Source: SHAN690 sp023262195 | GTDB taxonomy: Bacteria > Bacteroidota > Bacteroidia > Flavobacteriales_G > Salibacteraceae | DNA: 64,000 nucleotides | Assembly: GCA_038142005.1 (NCBI GenBank) | Contig: JAYQJE010000001.1 | Span: 1,054,001-1,118,000, forward strand | Reading direction: 5' to 3' | Part shown: in pieces, positions 34,548 through 45,140 of the stretch | Numbering within the stretch: the first letter of the stretch is position 1 | Layout: the number at the start of each line of letters is the position of its first letter | Program-made: the position numbers and the translations under genes | The notes under the pieces: model-generated | What the model was told of the DNA's origin: nothing | What the model saw: the letters and a program-made list of their open reading frames with translations, nothing else | Database searches by the model: none

Positions 34548-35653
34548 TTATTCCCCAAAAGGATCGGAGTAACGTTCATCTGCCATCATCTCATAGTCTG
34601 TCAATGTTTTGAGGAAGGCAATGAGGTCAGCCTTGTCTTGTTCAGATAGCATTAATCCAGTGTATGTCGTGTACTCCAATGCAGGATCAAGCGTAGGAGA
34701 TTTTTTAATGCCATGATCGTAGTGATCAATCACTTCTTCTAAAGTGGTGAATCGTCCATCGTGCATGTATGGTGCGGTCACCTCAATATTTCGGAGCGAA
34801 GGAATTTTGAATTTCGCACGATCATCCGGATCTCCAGTCACCTTCTCTCTGCCAATATCATCTTGATCGGCTTCTTCGTCCAATCCATTGTTTACATAAT
34901 GTGTATTGTCAAAATTGCTACCACCGTGGCAATGAACACAGTCGGGCCCAGATATTTCAGGGAACCCAGGGTTAAACTCGGTGAAATATAATTCCATCCC
35001 ACGTGTTTCGCTTTCACTCAGTTGTGCCTCACCGCGCTTGTACTTATCATACTTTGATCGGTTGCTTACGATGGAGTTCATAAACTGTTCAAGTGCAAGT
35101 GAGAGGCGCTCTTCTGTGATTTCATCATCGCCAAATGCCCTCGTAAATTGATGCTTATAGCCGATATCGAGCTCAAGCTTATCGATAACATTTTCAAGGC
35201 TTTCCTTCATTTCAAGTGGGTCTTCAATGGGCATCAAGGCTTGGTCTCGGAGCAGATGGGCGCGGCCATCCCAGAAGAATTCGTTTCGATGCCATGCGGT
35301 GTTGAAAGTGCTCATGGCTTGCCTTCCGCCCAAGGTGCCGTCCACTCCTGACGAAAATTGGTTGGGGTCACTAAAGCCAAATTCCTGCTTGTGACAACTC
35401 GCACATGAAATGGAATTATCCTTAGAGAGCTTCGTTTCATAAAATAAAAGCCTTCCAAGTTTAACTCCTTCTACGGTAAAAAGCTCATTGTCGTTAAAGT
35501 TTGGGGTGGAAATCCAGCATGATCTAATTCATACCGAGTATCGTCATAGACCGGATTTTCAAGGTCTGGCACAATGGGATCTGAATTTTCCTTGCATGAG
35601 TAGTTGACTGCTCCAACCAAGACAATAATTAAATAAACGACCCTATTCTTCAT
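34548..35653 (-). CDS. Di-heme cytochrome c peroxidase/MauG-family lipoprotein (one frameshift)
   Basis: Periplasmic or outer-membrane-anchored di-heme enzyme. From the start at 35653 the leader MKNRVVYLIIVLVGAVNYSC ends in a lipidation Cys. Heme motifs are CASCH (after the break) and CVHCH in SGPDCVHCHGGSNF. A missing G in the run at 35503-35506 (plus strand) separates the leader from the catalytic part; repaired length is about 368 residues. It overlaps the next peroxidase gene and is third in a mbnP-ccp-ccp run, so it may modify the MbnP-like protein rather than detoxify peroxide. Confidence 0.88.
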
Positions 35654-36668
35654 TGTCATCAAACTTAGGATTCGAAACAAATTGTTCATCAGTGAGCGCT
35701 ATTAAAAAAGCAACTAAATCCGCTTTTTCTTGTACGTTTAGCATTAGAGGTTTGAGCATATTACTCCGGTTCGGATGCTCCGATAAACCTTCACTGTAAT
35801 GTTCCACAACATCTTCCAAGGTTTGTATTGAACCATCATGCATATATGGGGCGGTGAGTGCAATGTTGCGTAGCGTGGGAACTTTGAATTTTGCTAAGTC
35901 TGCCGAGTCGAGTGTAAATCGGTAGCGCCCAGGGTCTTCGTATGATACATACAACCCATTGTTTTCGAATGCATAGTTAGTGAAGTTGAAACCCGAGTGA
36001 CAGGAAGAACACATAGCCTTGCCATTAAAAAGTTCCATTCCACTTTTTTGATTGGGATCTAATGCGCTGATGTCTCCTTGATATACAAACTGATCATAAG
36101 CACTGTTTCCACTTATTAGTGTCCGCTCAAAATTGGCAAGGGCTCGCGTAATTACATATGGGTCAGGGTTGCGCCCATAGGCGTCTTGACTCATCTTCAC
36201 ATAATCTGCATCTGCATTTAGAATCTCAGCGAGCGTCACAATGTTGGTGTTAAATTCATTGTGCTCTTGTATGGGTACTAACACCTGCATTTCCAGGGTA
36301 GGGACGCCACCTTCGCGAGTGTAATATGGATGATATGCCACATTTGCCAGTGTAGGTGAGTTTCTAGTTCCAGATTGGTTGCTTGCACCAAAACTCACGG
36401 CTTTGTCATCTGAAAATGCCAATTTAGGGTCATGGCATGAGGCGCAGCTGGTTGATTTATCAATGCTTAAGATAGAGTCGTAAAACAGTCTTTTTCCAAG
36501 CGTCCATCGCTCCTTGCTGAATTCATTTCCTTCTGGGTAATCTATCTCAGGGAAACCCTCAGGAATTTGAGTTAATTCTGGATGGGTAGAGTTTGGAATA
36601 GGTAAGTCGTGTTTCGCACAAGACGAAAAAAAAATCAAGCTGGCTATGGATACCGAAACTCTATTCAA
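35643..36668 (-). CDS. Di-heme cytochrome c peroxidase/MbnH-like lipoprotein
   Basis: A 341-residue lipoprotein with leader MNRVSVSIASLIFFSSC. Heme-binding motifs are CASCH (in STSCASCHDPKLAF) and CSSCH (in AMCSSCHSGFNF); the C-terminal LRNIALTAPYMHDGS and LVAFLIALTDE blocks are standard for the MauG/CcpA group. It starts 8 bases inside the end of the MbnP-like gene and overlaps the second di-heme gene by 11 bases, so the three are one operon. Pairing with MbnP suggests the MbnH role of oxidising a tryptophan on MbnP; that is inference. Confidence 0.9.
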   Translation of the reverse strand: MNRVSVSIASLIFFSSCAKHDLPIPNSTHPELTQIPEGFPEIDYPEGNEFSKERWTLGKRLFYDSILSIDKSTSCASCHDPKLAFSDDKAVSFGASNQSGTRNSPTLANVAYHPYYTREGGVPTLEMQVLVPIQEHNEFNTNIVTLAEILNADADYVKMSQDAYGRNPDPYVITRALANFERTLISGNSAYDQFVYQGDISALDPNQKSGMELFNGKAMCSSCHSGFNFTNYAFENNGLYVSYEDPGRYRFTLDSADLAKFKVPTLRNIALTAPYMHDGSIQTLEDVVEHYSEGLSEHPNRSNMLKPLMLNVQEKADLVAFLIALTDEQFVSNPKFDDNEE

Positions 36669-37686
36669 GGATTAAGATGCGTTGTGTTTTTTGTTGGCCA
36701 CTAGAATTGTCCGTCATTCGAATAAGATACACTCCGGGAGTATCGAATGACAGATTCATTTCATTTGAATTTACCCTAGTATAATTCACCCCAGCGGACT
36801 TGCCTGTGAGGTCAAATACATCAACTGACAGTTTGGTATTGTTTGAAACCGACCGAAGCGTTACTTGTCCTGTATTTGACGGATTTGGAAATAATGATAG
36901 ACCGCTTAAACTAGATATGTTTTGAATACTATTTGTGGTATCTGAAGGACCACCATTGCCTCCACTCGATGGTACGGAGTCTGTTGGCTCAATTGGTGTG
37001 AAAACGCGGTCTCTAAAGTTTTCCAGTACTACAATTGCCTCATCTTCCTCACCGTGAGTAATTACACCACCACTAAGGTCAACATCATACAGAGCTTTTG
37101 AATAATCGGCATATACGCTCATTGTAGTATTCATTCCATCTACAGATACATTGGGTTCAAATGAAGTTTGAAAGTAATTGTCGTTTCCAAGTGCATGAAC
37201 TTGATAATCGGGAGCAAGACTAGCCGTACCTTCCATGGCAACGAAACGATAACCTGCAAGCCAACCCCAATGCATGGATGGATTTTTATGAGCCAAAGGA
37301 TGCGCACTTGGCCAAAGCGATGGGTCTTCATTGTTGACATCTGGACTCACACCCACGTGCATTTTCACACCTTCGATCGAATCGGCATTAATTTCGGATA
37401 AGTCAATGGTGGAGGTTGGATTATCCGCATTCACAAGTACCCATAAACTATCGATACTCGATTCTTGTCCACCATCATGCACCACTGTAATTTCTGATAA
37501 ATAGTATTCAAGGCGCTTGACTTCAAATTGCTGGTTAAGATTCGTGATACCTCTCATGTCGTAAGCAAAGTCTTCACGATTCAGTTTATGAATAATCTCT
37601 AGCTCTAAGGATTGACCAAATGAGATCGAGGCTAGAAATAGTGAAAGGAAAATTAGGAGGTAATTATTTTTCATATTCATATTCAT
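36661..37686 (-). CDS. MbnP-like protein with T9SS C-terminal sorting domain
   Basis: A signal peptide (to about residue 24, SISFG-Q) is followed by an MbnP-like domain with the conserved SLWPSAHPLAHKNPSMHWGW segment (121-142, with Trp125, Trp140, Trp142) and YRFVAMEG. A Ser/Gly-rich linker (235-255) leads to a C-terminal domain at about 260-341, SLFPNPSNTGQVTL to TQRILILE, a type A T9SS sorting signal. MbnP proteins bind copper, and their partner MbnH converts a Trp to kynurenine. It would be exported and surface-attached by PorU, also encoded in this window. Alternative starts at 37680 and 37674. Confidence 0.87.
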   Translation of the reverse strand: MNMNMKNNYLLIFLSLFLASISFGQSLELEIIHKLNREDFAYDMRGITNLNQQFEVKRLEYYLSEITVVHDGGQESSIDSLWVLVNADNPTSTIDLSEINADSIEGVKMHVGVSPDVNNEDPSLWPSAHPLAHKNPSMHWGWLAGYRFVAMEGTASLAPDYQVHALGNDNYFQTSFEPNVSVDGMNTTMSVYADYSKALYDVDLSGGVITHGEEDEAIVVLENFRDRVFTPIEPTDSVPSSGGNGGPSDTTNSIQNISSLSGLSLFPNPSNTGQVTLRSVSNNTKLSVDVFDLTGKSAGVNYTRVNSNEMNLSFDTPGVYLIRMTDNSSGQQKTQRILILE

Positions 37687-37891
37687 TAATCTTTACCGAT
37701 ATAACCCGAAGGTACTCAAACTAATACATATGGGATAAAGGATGTTAACCTCAGATAGCCCAGTATTAATGCAAAAGTTCTTAAAGGAGTGCGGTGTGTA
37801 TAATCACAATTAAAATCTTTGTTTAAATATTAATCAAAATTGGTCCGCGATTGTTCATTCAATTCAGAATTTTAGAACTCCAATACGACTA

Positions 37892-40263
37892 TTGTCTAGA
37901 TCAACCATTCTTCTTCTCTCCATTTTTATTGGATCAATCTCCTTGTCACTCGCTCAAGACGCTGTTTTGATTAGTGGCTCTATAGTGGACGCCACATCTC
38001 AGGAGCCAATTCCGTATGCCAGTATTGCGTTAAAGCAAGGTCAGACCGACTCTTTAATAAAAGGAACGACTACTGATTTTGGTGGGGCTTTCGCAATGCG
38101 GTCCCGACCGATGGAAGCTTATTTGGAAATAAGCTTCATGGGATACGAGTCGAAAAGAGTTGACTTAAGTTTTGACGGTAACCGAAACTTAGCGTTGGGT
38201 GATATTACCATGAACTCTGCCAGCCTAGAGTTGGATGGAGTGGTCATACAAGCGGAGCGATCCAGCACAGAGTTTAAGTTGGATAAAAGGGTATTCAATG
38301 TAGGTAAAGACTTGAGCAATACCGGAGCAAGCGCCATGGAAGTGCTTAACAATGTACCGTCTGTAAACGTGAATATTGAAGGGCAGGTTAGCCTCAGAGG
38401 AAATTCTGGTGTACAAATACTGATCAATGGCAAACCATCAGTATTGGCGAGTCAAGAGGAAATGCTTTAGGAACCATCACGGCCGATATGATCGAACGCA
38501 TCGAAGTGATCACCAATCCATCTGCAAAATATGAAGCGGAAGGCACCGCTGGTATTTTAAACATCGTATTAAAGAAAGAGGAAAAAAAGGGCGTGAATGG
38601 TTCGGTCACCCTGAATACGGGCTGGCCACACAATCATAGCATTGGGCTGAGCTTGAACAGACGAACGGAAAAGTTCAACTTGTTCTCGCAACTGGGTGCA
38701 GGTTACCGTTCTTTACCACGATACAGAGAAAGCATCAATCGAAATAATCTGACAGGTTCAGAGGTGCGAAGCGAGGGGGTGGAGTATAGAAATGAGCAGT
38801 TTTATAACCTGGTTTTAGGTACCGATTACTACATCAACAAGCGAAACATTCTAACGCTTTCGGGTAGTGCGGCCTTGGAACTAGAAGATCAACCATCCAA
38901 CTACGACTTTGAACGCACCGATTCTCTTGGAGAAGTAATCTCAGATTGGAATCGAAGTGAGGTTACCGAAGCAGTTAATCCAAAGTTTCAGTTTGAATTG
39001 CAGTATAAGTCACAGTTTAAAGACGATGAAGATCACGCATTACTATTTAGTGCACTTGGCAACTTCTTCGGTAAAGACCAATCATCCGACTTTATCAATG
39101 TGAGTGAGTCGGGCACGTATCCCGAAAGCGAACAGATTACGCGAACCAATTTTCAAGAAGCCAAATACACCTTCAATGCCGATTACACCAAACCCATAGG
39201 CGAAAAATTTATGGTTGAAACTGGAGCGCAATATGTGCTGCAAGGTGTAAGTAATGATTTCGAAGTGGCCAATGTGCAGAATGGTGAGCCAATCGCAGAC
39301 CCAAATTTGACCAATGTATTTGACTACAACCAAAATGTACTCGGCACATATATCACTGGGGCCTATGAGGGCGATACGTTTGGAATCAAGCTTGGTTTGA
39401 GGGTAGAGAATACCGATCTGCGAACCTTGCTAGTCAATACTGGTGAAAGGAACAATATGAATTTCACCAACTTATTTCCAAGCGCGCACATATCCTACAA
39501 GCTTACCCCAAGAACTTCTATGCAAGCCGGTTATTCAAGACGGATTTACCGACCGAGGTTGTGGGACTTAAATCCTTTCTTCAACATTCGGAATGATTTC
39601 AATATACGGGCTGGAAACCCTGATTTATTGCCGGAGTTTTCTGACTCATATGAGCTTCAGGCCATACATGCTCGCGATAAATTGTCGATGAATGTTGGTT
39701 TGTTTTATTTATACACCACCGATGTGATTGAACGTATTTCAACATTCAGCAATGGAGTCACCACCACCCTTCCCGTAAATCTCGGGATCAAACATTCTTA
39801 TGGCTTAGAATACAATGCCAAGTGGGATATAAACAAATGGTCAGTATTGAATGGTGATATCAACGCCAGTCAGTTTAATCGAGTAGCGAATTTGGAGGGT
39901 CGAGATATTGATTTTACAGCGCAGCAATGGTCCACCAAATGGACCCTGAGATTAAAATTGAAACAAGGCTTCGATACGGAAATCACAGGAAGGTATGAAT
40001 CTAGCTTTGAAACAGTGCAAGGCCGTGTATCACCTCAACCTTCGGCAGACCTCGGATTTCGGAAAAAGCTTTTAAAGGGAAAGGCAATCATCAGCGCGAG
40101 TGTTCGAGATGTATTCGCTAGTAGAATTCGAGAATCATTTGCTGAGCAAGCCACATTCTATGCCTATGACCGCAGCTTGAGGGGGCGTTTTATAACTGCA
40201 GGCTTTAGCTATGGTTTTGGTAAAGGTGAGGCCATGGAGTATAACGTTGGCAGACGCAGATAA
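37892..40263 (+). CDS. TonB-dependent receptor, outer membrane beta-barrel family (one frameshift)
   Basis: Outer membrane protein with a signal peptide (ending SLSLAQ), a carboxypeptidase-regulatory-like domain (ISGSIVDATSQEPIPYASI), a plug (ERIEVITNPSAKYEAEGTAG) and a C-terminal barrel of the OMP_b-brl_3 type. The break is a missing G at 38458-38459; repaired it reads SQEGNALGTITADM. About 790 residues. The start is a TTG at 37892; no ATG fits. It is divergent from the MbnP operon over a 205-bp gap. The substrate is unknown; a metal chelate is suggested by neighbours. Confidence 0.88.
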
Positions 40264-40305
40264 TCATGCGTCAATACAGGGCTGAGACCTTTGCCAACAA
40301 GTCGC

Positions 40306-40722
40306 CTATTTTGCAAAGAGACCTTTAATATCCTTAAAAGCTTTGAATTCAAGCGCATTCCCGCTGGGATCTAAAAAGAACATGGTGGCTTGTTCACCGG
40401 GTTGACCCTCATACCGAATATAGGGTTCGATAATAAATTCGATATTCTGCTTTTTCAATCGGTCTGCAAAAGCCTGCCATTGCTCCCACTCCAGAACAAC
40501 ACCGAAATGCGGAACAGGCACATCGCGACCATCCACAGGATTACTCACAGCGCTATTCACTGAATCTGAAAAGTGGATTACCAATTGGTGACCAAAGAAG
40601 TCAAAATCGACCCAGTGGTCTGAAGACCGACCCTCTGCACAACCTAAGGTGATACCATAGAATGAACGGCACATTTTGATATTATTGACTGGAATAGCGA
40701 GATGAAAAGGTTGTAGACTCAT
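40306..40722 (-). CDS. VOC-fold (glyoxalase-like) protein
   Basis: A 138-residue protein with two beta-alpha-beta-beta-beta modules: FHLAIPVNNIKMCRSFYGITLG at the start, VPHFGVVLEWEQWQAFADRL and a C-terminal FFLDPSGNALEFKAF. His8 and the terminal Glu fit the metal site of the superfamily. Intact frame. Substrate unknown. It lies alone between the TonB receptor and the imelysin gene, on the opposite strand. Confidence 0.85.
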   Translation of the reverse strand: MSLQPFHLAIPVNNIKMCRSFYGITLGCAEGRSSDHWVDFDFFGHQLVIHFSDSVNSAVSNPVDGRDVPVPHFGVVLEWEQWQAFADRLKKQNIEFIIEPYIRYEGQPGEQATMFFLDPSGNALEFKAFKDIKGLFAK

Positions 40723-40819
40723 GACGCAAGTTTATGAGTTTATAAAATATTTTTATCCAGTATGAGTTCTAGATCGTCTGAGCCAAGAAAACTATTCTAT
40801 CCCATATCTTCACCGCTCA

Positions 40820-42043
40820 ATGAGATTCTCACAATATGCAATAACGCTTGCCATAATCATTGTTGCAATTTCATGCAACAGGCAGGGATGCACTGATTCA
40901 CGCGCAGACAATTTTGATTCAGGCGCTCAAGTTGATGACGGTACATGCGATTACTCATCCGAGCGGGATCGATTGTATTCTGAATTCAAAACCCAATTCG
41001 CGAATATTGCCTTTGCCACTTATTCTGATGTTTATGATCAAACATTGGTTTTGCAAGGTGAGGTTGAGAATTTCTTGGAGTTCCCAACAGAGCAGAACTA
41101 CCAATTCTGTAAAGATGCGTGGCTTATTGCGAGCGAGCTATACGGCACTTCAGTGGTATTTCCATACGCCATAGGTGGTGCGGATGAGGAGTTACTTTCT
41201 AGAGTTGATGGCTGGCCTATTATTCCTTCCTATATTGATTATGCCGATGGTGACGATAGTCTTGGCATCATTAATCAAGAAACCAGTTATCCGAATATTG
41301 ATGCGGCAACCCTTGAGGCTGCGCACAATAACTCCGAAGGAAAATTGGCGTTAGGCTTTCATGCTATTGAGTTTCTGCTTTGGGGCGAAGATCGATCGGA
41401 TACTGCAACAGACAAGACAGGAAATCGAGTCTATCGTGATTATTTAACTGAAGATGGAAAACACGAGAATCAGGATCGAAGAGGGGATTACTTGCTCGTG
41501 GCAGCTCAGCGGTTGACTGCGGATATGGAGACAATGAAAAATGATTGGGATCCAAACCAAGCGGGTAATCTGAGAAATGATTTTTTAAACCTTAGTGGGC
41601 CAGTTGCAGCAGGAAACGTGCTTAACGGACTTTACGAGGTTTCCAACGTTCAGTTGGCACAATTTCAATTTGCAGAGGCAATTGCGAATCCAGATAGTCT
41701 ATTGGAGCAAAGTGAATTTAGTGACAATACCTTACAAGACCTCTTTGCCAATGCCATCGCCATGGAAAATGCATATATGGGAACATACATAACCTTTGAT
41801 GCCGAACGACTGTCTGGCACAAGTGTAAATGATGTACTCCTTCTGCAACACGATACCATTGCAGCACGCCTAGAAACAGGTTTTCCCGACATCTTGCTAA
41901 AGATGGAAGAAATTATTGGGCCATTTGATCGCAGAGCCTCGCGCGAGGGCAGTGCCGAAACAGGAAGCATAGCCGCTGTGCGTAAGCGTTGTGAGCTCGT
42001 GGGCGAATACCTTCAGTTAGGAACTGAAGTATTAGCGGATTAG
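40820..42043 (+). CDS. Imelysin/peptidase M75 family lipoprotein
   Basis: A periplasmic or surface lipoprotein (leader ending AISC) of the imelysin family, which is linked to iron or heme uptake despite the peptidase name. The GxHxxE motif is visible in LGFHAIEFLLWGED near residue 178. The N-terminal GCTDSRADNFDS followed by DGTCDY resembles a small metal- or calcium-binding repeat seen in Bacteroidota. Length 407. Its end is two bases from the next TonB receptor, which converges on it. Context suggests metal acquisition. Confidence 0.88.
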   Translation: MRFSQYAITLAIIIVAISCNRQGCTDSRADNFDSGAQVDDGTCDYSSERDRLYSEFKTQFANIAFATYSDVYDQTLVLQGEVENFLEFPTEQNYQFCKDAWLIASELYGTSVVFPYAIGGADEELLSRVDGWPIIPSYIDYADGDDSLGIINQETSYPNIDAATLEAAHNNSEGKLALGFHAIEFLLWGEDRSDTATDKTGNRVYRDYLTEDGKHENQDRRGDYLLVAAQRLTADMETMKNDWDPNQAGNLRNDFLNLSGPVAAGNVLNGLYEVSNVQLAQFQFAEAIANPDSLLEQSEFSDNTLQDLFANAIAMENAYMGTYITFDAERLSGTSVNDVLLLQHDTIAARLETGFPDILLKMEEIIGPFDRRASREGSAETGSIAAVRKRCELVGEYLQLGTEVLAD

Positions 42044-42045
42044 CA

Positions 42046-44279
42046 CTACTTTTTCGACTTCAACCTAAAACCAACGTAGGTCATTCGTCCGAAAATCGGA
42101 CCCCAAATAAGTGATCCATCAAAGTAAGTTCCGAATGGATCGTTGGCAGCAATGATCGGATTTGGCTGTCTAACATTGGTGATGTTTTCCATTCCAACGT
42201 ATACATCAAAGCGGTCTTTCCAACTCTTGGTAATTTGGGTGTTGAATAGGAATAAATCGGGTGATCGCGTGGCACGTTGATCTGCCAACGGATTACCGCT
42301 CGTGCTTGGGATTCGTTGGGGTCCAGTCCATTGAGCGGTAACATCAAAAAACCAACTCGACAAAGACTCGTAGGCTAGGTTGATGAACGCTCTATTTTTA
42401 GCTACAAATGGGCTGTCTTTTAAGTCACCACTATAGGTAGAGCGTACCTCGTGCCAACGATAGGCCATCCGCAAATTGAGCCTTCGATACAATTCATAGT
42501 CCAGCTGAACTTGCACGCTCGTAGCATAGCTTTCGCCTTGCAGATTGTAGAATTTTACTTCTCTTGGGTTTTCTATATCCACCACGGTTTGGTTCTCAAA
42601 AATTGTATGGTAGCCGTCAATGGCCAATACTCCCGAACGATAATTGAGCTTGAAGTCTTGGGTTAAATTTCCCCAAAATTCCAGCCTACTTCCGGAGCTA
42701 GCCCAAAGCCTGGAATTGAAGCGTTGCCGATGATTTGCCATAATCGTGATGTAGCAAGTAATCCCAAATTTTCTGTGATTACATTGGTGGTTCTTTGACC
42801 TCGTCCACCGGAAGCACGAAGCACTGTTCCTTCTCTGATTTCATATCGCGCGTGCAGTCTTGGCGTAGCGAAAAATCCATAGAAATTGTGATAGTCTCCG
42901 CGAAGCCCAGCTACAACCGCAAACTTGTCGAAGTAGCTGAAGGTATATTCAATGAAAGCACCGGGAACAATCTCCTCACGATCATAGCTCAAGCTATCGA
43001 GCTGTTCGTCAAATTGATCGTATTGGATGCTTGCACCAACGCGATATTTATGCGTGGAGGTACCGAGTATGGATTGATATATCGTATTGAAATAGCCGCT
43101 GCGTTGTTCACCGGTGTAGTTGGTGTTTCCAAAGAAATTACTCTGCTGATGCAAAAGGGCAGAGCCTTGAAATCCAATGCTTTGATATTTCTTTTTTGGG
43201 AAAATGTACCCCGTTTTACCCCACAGTTCTGCTCGATTCGTAGTCCAACCGATTCGGTATGGATTCGTGATTTTTTCACTCGCGATCTGGCCGCCTTGAC
43301 GGTCTTCGGTCAGCACATTTATTCCCGCTTGACCCTCCCAGTTTTTATGGGATTGAAATCGCCATCGGTTAATGACATTAAACTGCTGACCCTTCGGGAA
43401 ATCAAGAAATCCATCATTATTGTTATCAATGTCAAGAGGTCGTACGTTGGCATGAGCCAGTACGCCCGTTGATACGTGCTTGTTTAGTTTATGTGCAGTC
43501 GCAATATTGAGTTCCGTTCTACCTCCTTGGCTTCCATAACCATTTAAGAACCAACGATCCGCTTCTTCTGGTTTTTTGAGCTCAACATTGATTTGACCAG
43601 TGATGCTCTCAAAGCCGTTCACCACCGAGCCAGCACCTTTGTTTAATTGAATCGATGAAACCCATGGTCCAGGGGTGTAGGTCATCCCTTGGATGGCACT
43701 CAACGCCCTCACCCCAGGCATTTGCTCTCGGGTGATTTGAGAATACTTCCCATCCAATCCAAGCATTTTTATTTGCTTGGTACCAGTCATTGCATCTGTA
43801 AACCCTACGTCAATGGATGGGTTGGTTTCAAAACTCTCGCTGAGGTTGCAACACGCAGCCTTGAATAACTCTTTTTCACCTATAGTTTCAACCTTCATTG
43901 TCTTCATATAGGAGATCTCCGTACCGCGCTGGCGATATACCACATCGACTTCCCCGAGTTCGTTGCCCTGCTTCAGCACAACGGTGAGCTTATCGAACTC
44001 AGTTACCGTGATGGTGTCGTTTTTATAGCCAATAAAGCTGATGACAAGCTGGTTTTCACCTTTCGCGATAGGCAGGGTAAACTGCCCTAACGAATCAGTT
44101 GAGGTACCAGTTTGAGTGCCCAACCAAAACACATTGGCAAATGGGATGGGCTCAAAGGTGCCGTTGGAATATTCCTCAATTACTACCCCAGTCAGGCTGT
44201 TTTGCGCAAAACTGGATAGAGAAATTAGGAAGAAGCCTAGGACAAAAAGCTGGACACTAATGTTTCTCCTTGTGCTCAT
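42046..44279 (-). CDS. TonB-dependent receptor linked to HMA/HYC_CC_PP proteins (one frameshift)
   Basis: Outer membrane receptor with signal peptide (ending SLSSFAQ), a carboxypeptidase-regulatory domain, then a plug with the Cys pair AACCNLSESFETNPSIDVG and ITGQINVELKKP. A missing G in the cccc run at 42671-42674 (plus strand) breaks the barrel; repaired length is about 744 residues. This receptor type commonly precedes a heavy-metal-associated protein and an HYC_CC_PP protein in Bacteroidota, as here. A copper-related substrate is likely but unproven. Confidence 0.9.
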
Positions 44280-44604
44280 ACTTACAACAATCAGGGGAGT
44301 GATTCGTAGTCTTCCTTCGTGGCCTTTATGTTTTGAGTATTGTGTCCAGCTTTGGCCACACGCGCCTCAATTTCTTCCATACTGGTTTTGTCCGATCGAT
44401 AGGCGATGGCCAATTCGCTCGTAGAGTTTGTCCATTCCACGAATTTGACTCCTTTTCCAAACGCAGCTTCTTCAATTCGGGATTTACACATACCACAAAC
44501 GCCTTCTACAATAATGGTGTCTTCAACAACCTTTTTTGGCCAAAGCCAATGGAAACAATAGCACTGAATACTAGCGTCACCAAAGAATTTAAAATGATTT
44601 TCAT
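44257..44604 (-). CDS. Secreted heavy-metal-associated (HMA) domain protein (two frameshifts)
   Basis: Small metallochaperone-like protein. From the ATG at 44604 it begins MKIILNSLVTLVFSAIVSIG with a signal peptide, then an HMA domain with the metal site GVCGMCKSRIEEA (C-x2-C). A missing T in the run at 44532-44537 and an extra G in the run at 44294-44297 break it; repaired, it ends DYESLPDCCKYEHKEKH, a second Cys/His-rich tail, and overlaps the TonB receptor start by 23 bases. About 115 residues. Copper or zinc handling for the receptor is inferred. Confidence 0.82.
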
Positions 44605-44689
44605 AACGATACTTTCTTGATTTAAAAAATGAGAAATTGACCCATGTGTGGTCTATTGACCATTCAGGATGGTCGAGCAATCAAGAAAA

Positions 44690-45076
44690 TCAGCTATAGA
44701 TAATACGCGCGCAGAAACGCTCGAAAAGCGGCACATCCAATGGAGGCCCATTCTGCTCAGGTAATCTGATTGAAGTGGTAACCGTCTCATGCATGTCGAA
44801 CATATCCTTGGACTGAACGACCAATAAGAACAGACCAGATGCAGTAGGGCTCTGCGTTTTGGAAGCCTGGTGATCTTCTTCGATCTGAACAAAGAACTCT
44901 TTTTCATCGCAGCAAGGAGGCGCTACTTTCTTTTCACCCGCATCGCAAGAGCAAGAAGTATCCAACCAAGCGATATTGACATCGGTAACTTGCCCAAGAC
45001 AGTAGTGCAGTTCCACGCCATAACCCACCGCTGAAAGCAAATAGAACAAAGCAAATATGAAAGCGCTTCTTTTCAC
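44690..45076 (-). CDS. HYC_CC_PP family protein
   Basis: A 128-residue protein with a signal peptide (FIFALFYLLSAVGYGVE) and the name-giving motifs: LHYCLGQ, then CSCDAGEKKVAPPCCDEKEF, and NGPPLDVPLF near the end. The family is found beside TonB receptors and HMA proteins in Bacteroidota, with a suspected metal-binding role. It stands first in the HYC_CC_PP-HMA-receptor run. Confidence 0.9.
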   Translation of the reverse strand: MKRSAFIFALFYLLSAVGYGVELHYCLGQVTDVNIAWLDTSCSCDAGEKKVAPPCCDEKEFFVQIEEDHQASKTQSPTASGLFLLVVQSKDMFDMHETVTTSIRLPEQNGPPLDVPLFERFCARIIYS

Positions 45077-45140
45077 TCAGAGCAAAGATACGAGCTTTGC
45101 TCTTTATAGGTAACATGGATGCGTGAAAGAAGCTTAATGA

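Noticed and set aside
42795..43472. Long plus-strand open frame inside the second TonB receptor
   Set aside because: It is antisense to conserved barrel sequence and has no recognisable protein motif.
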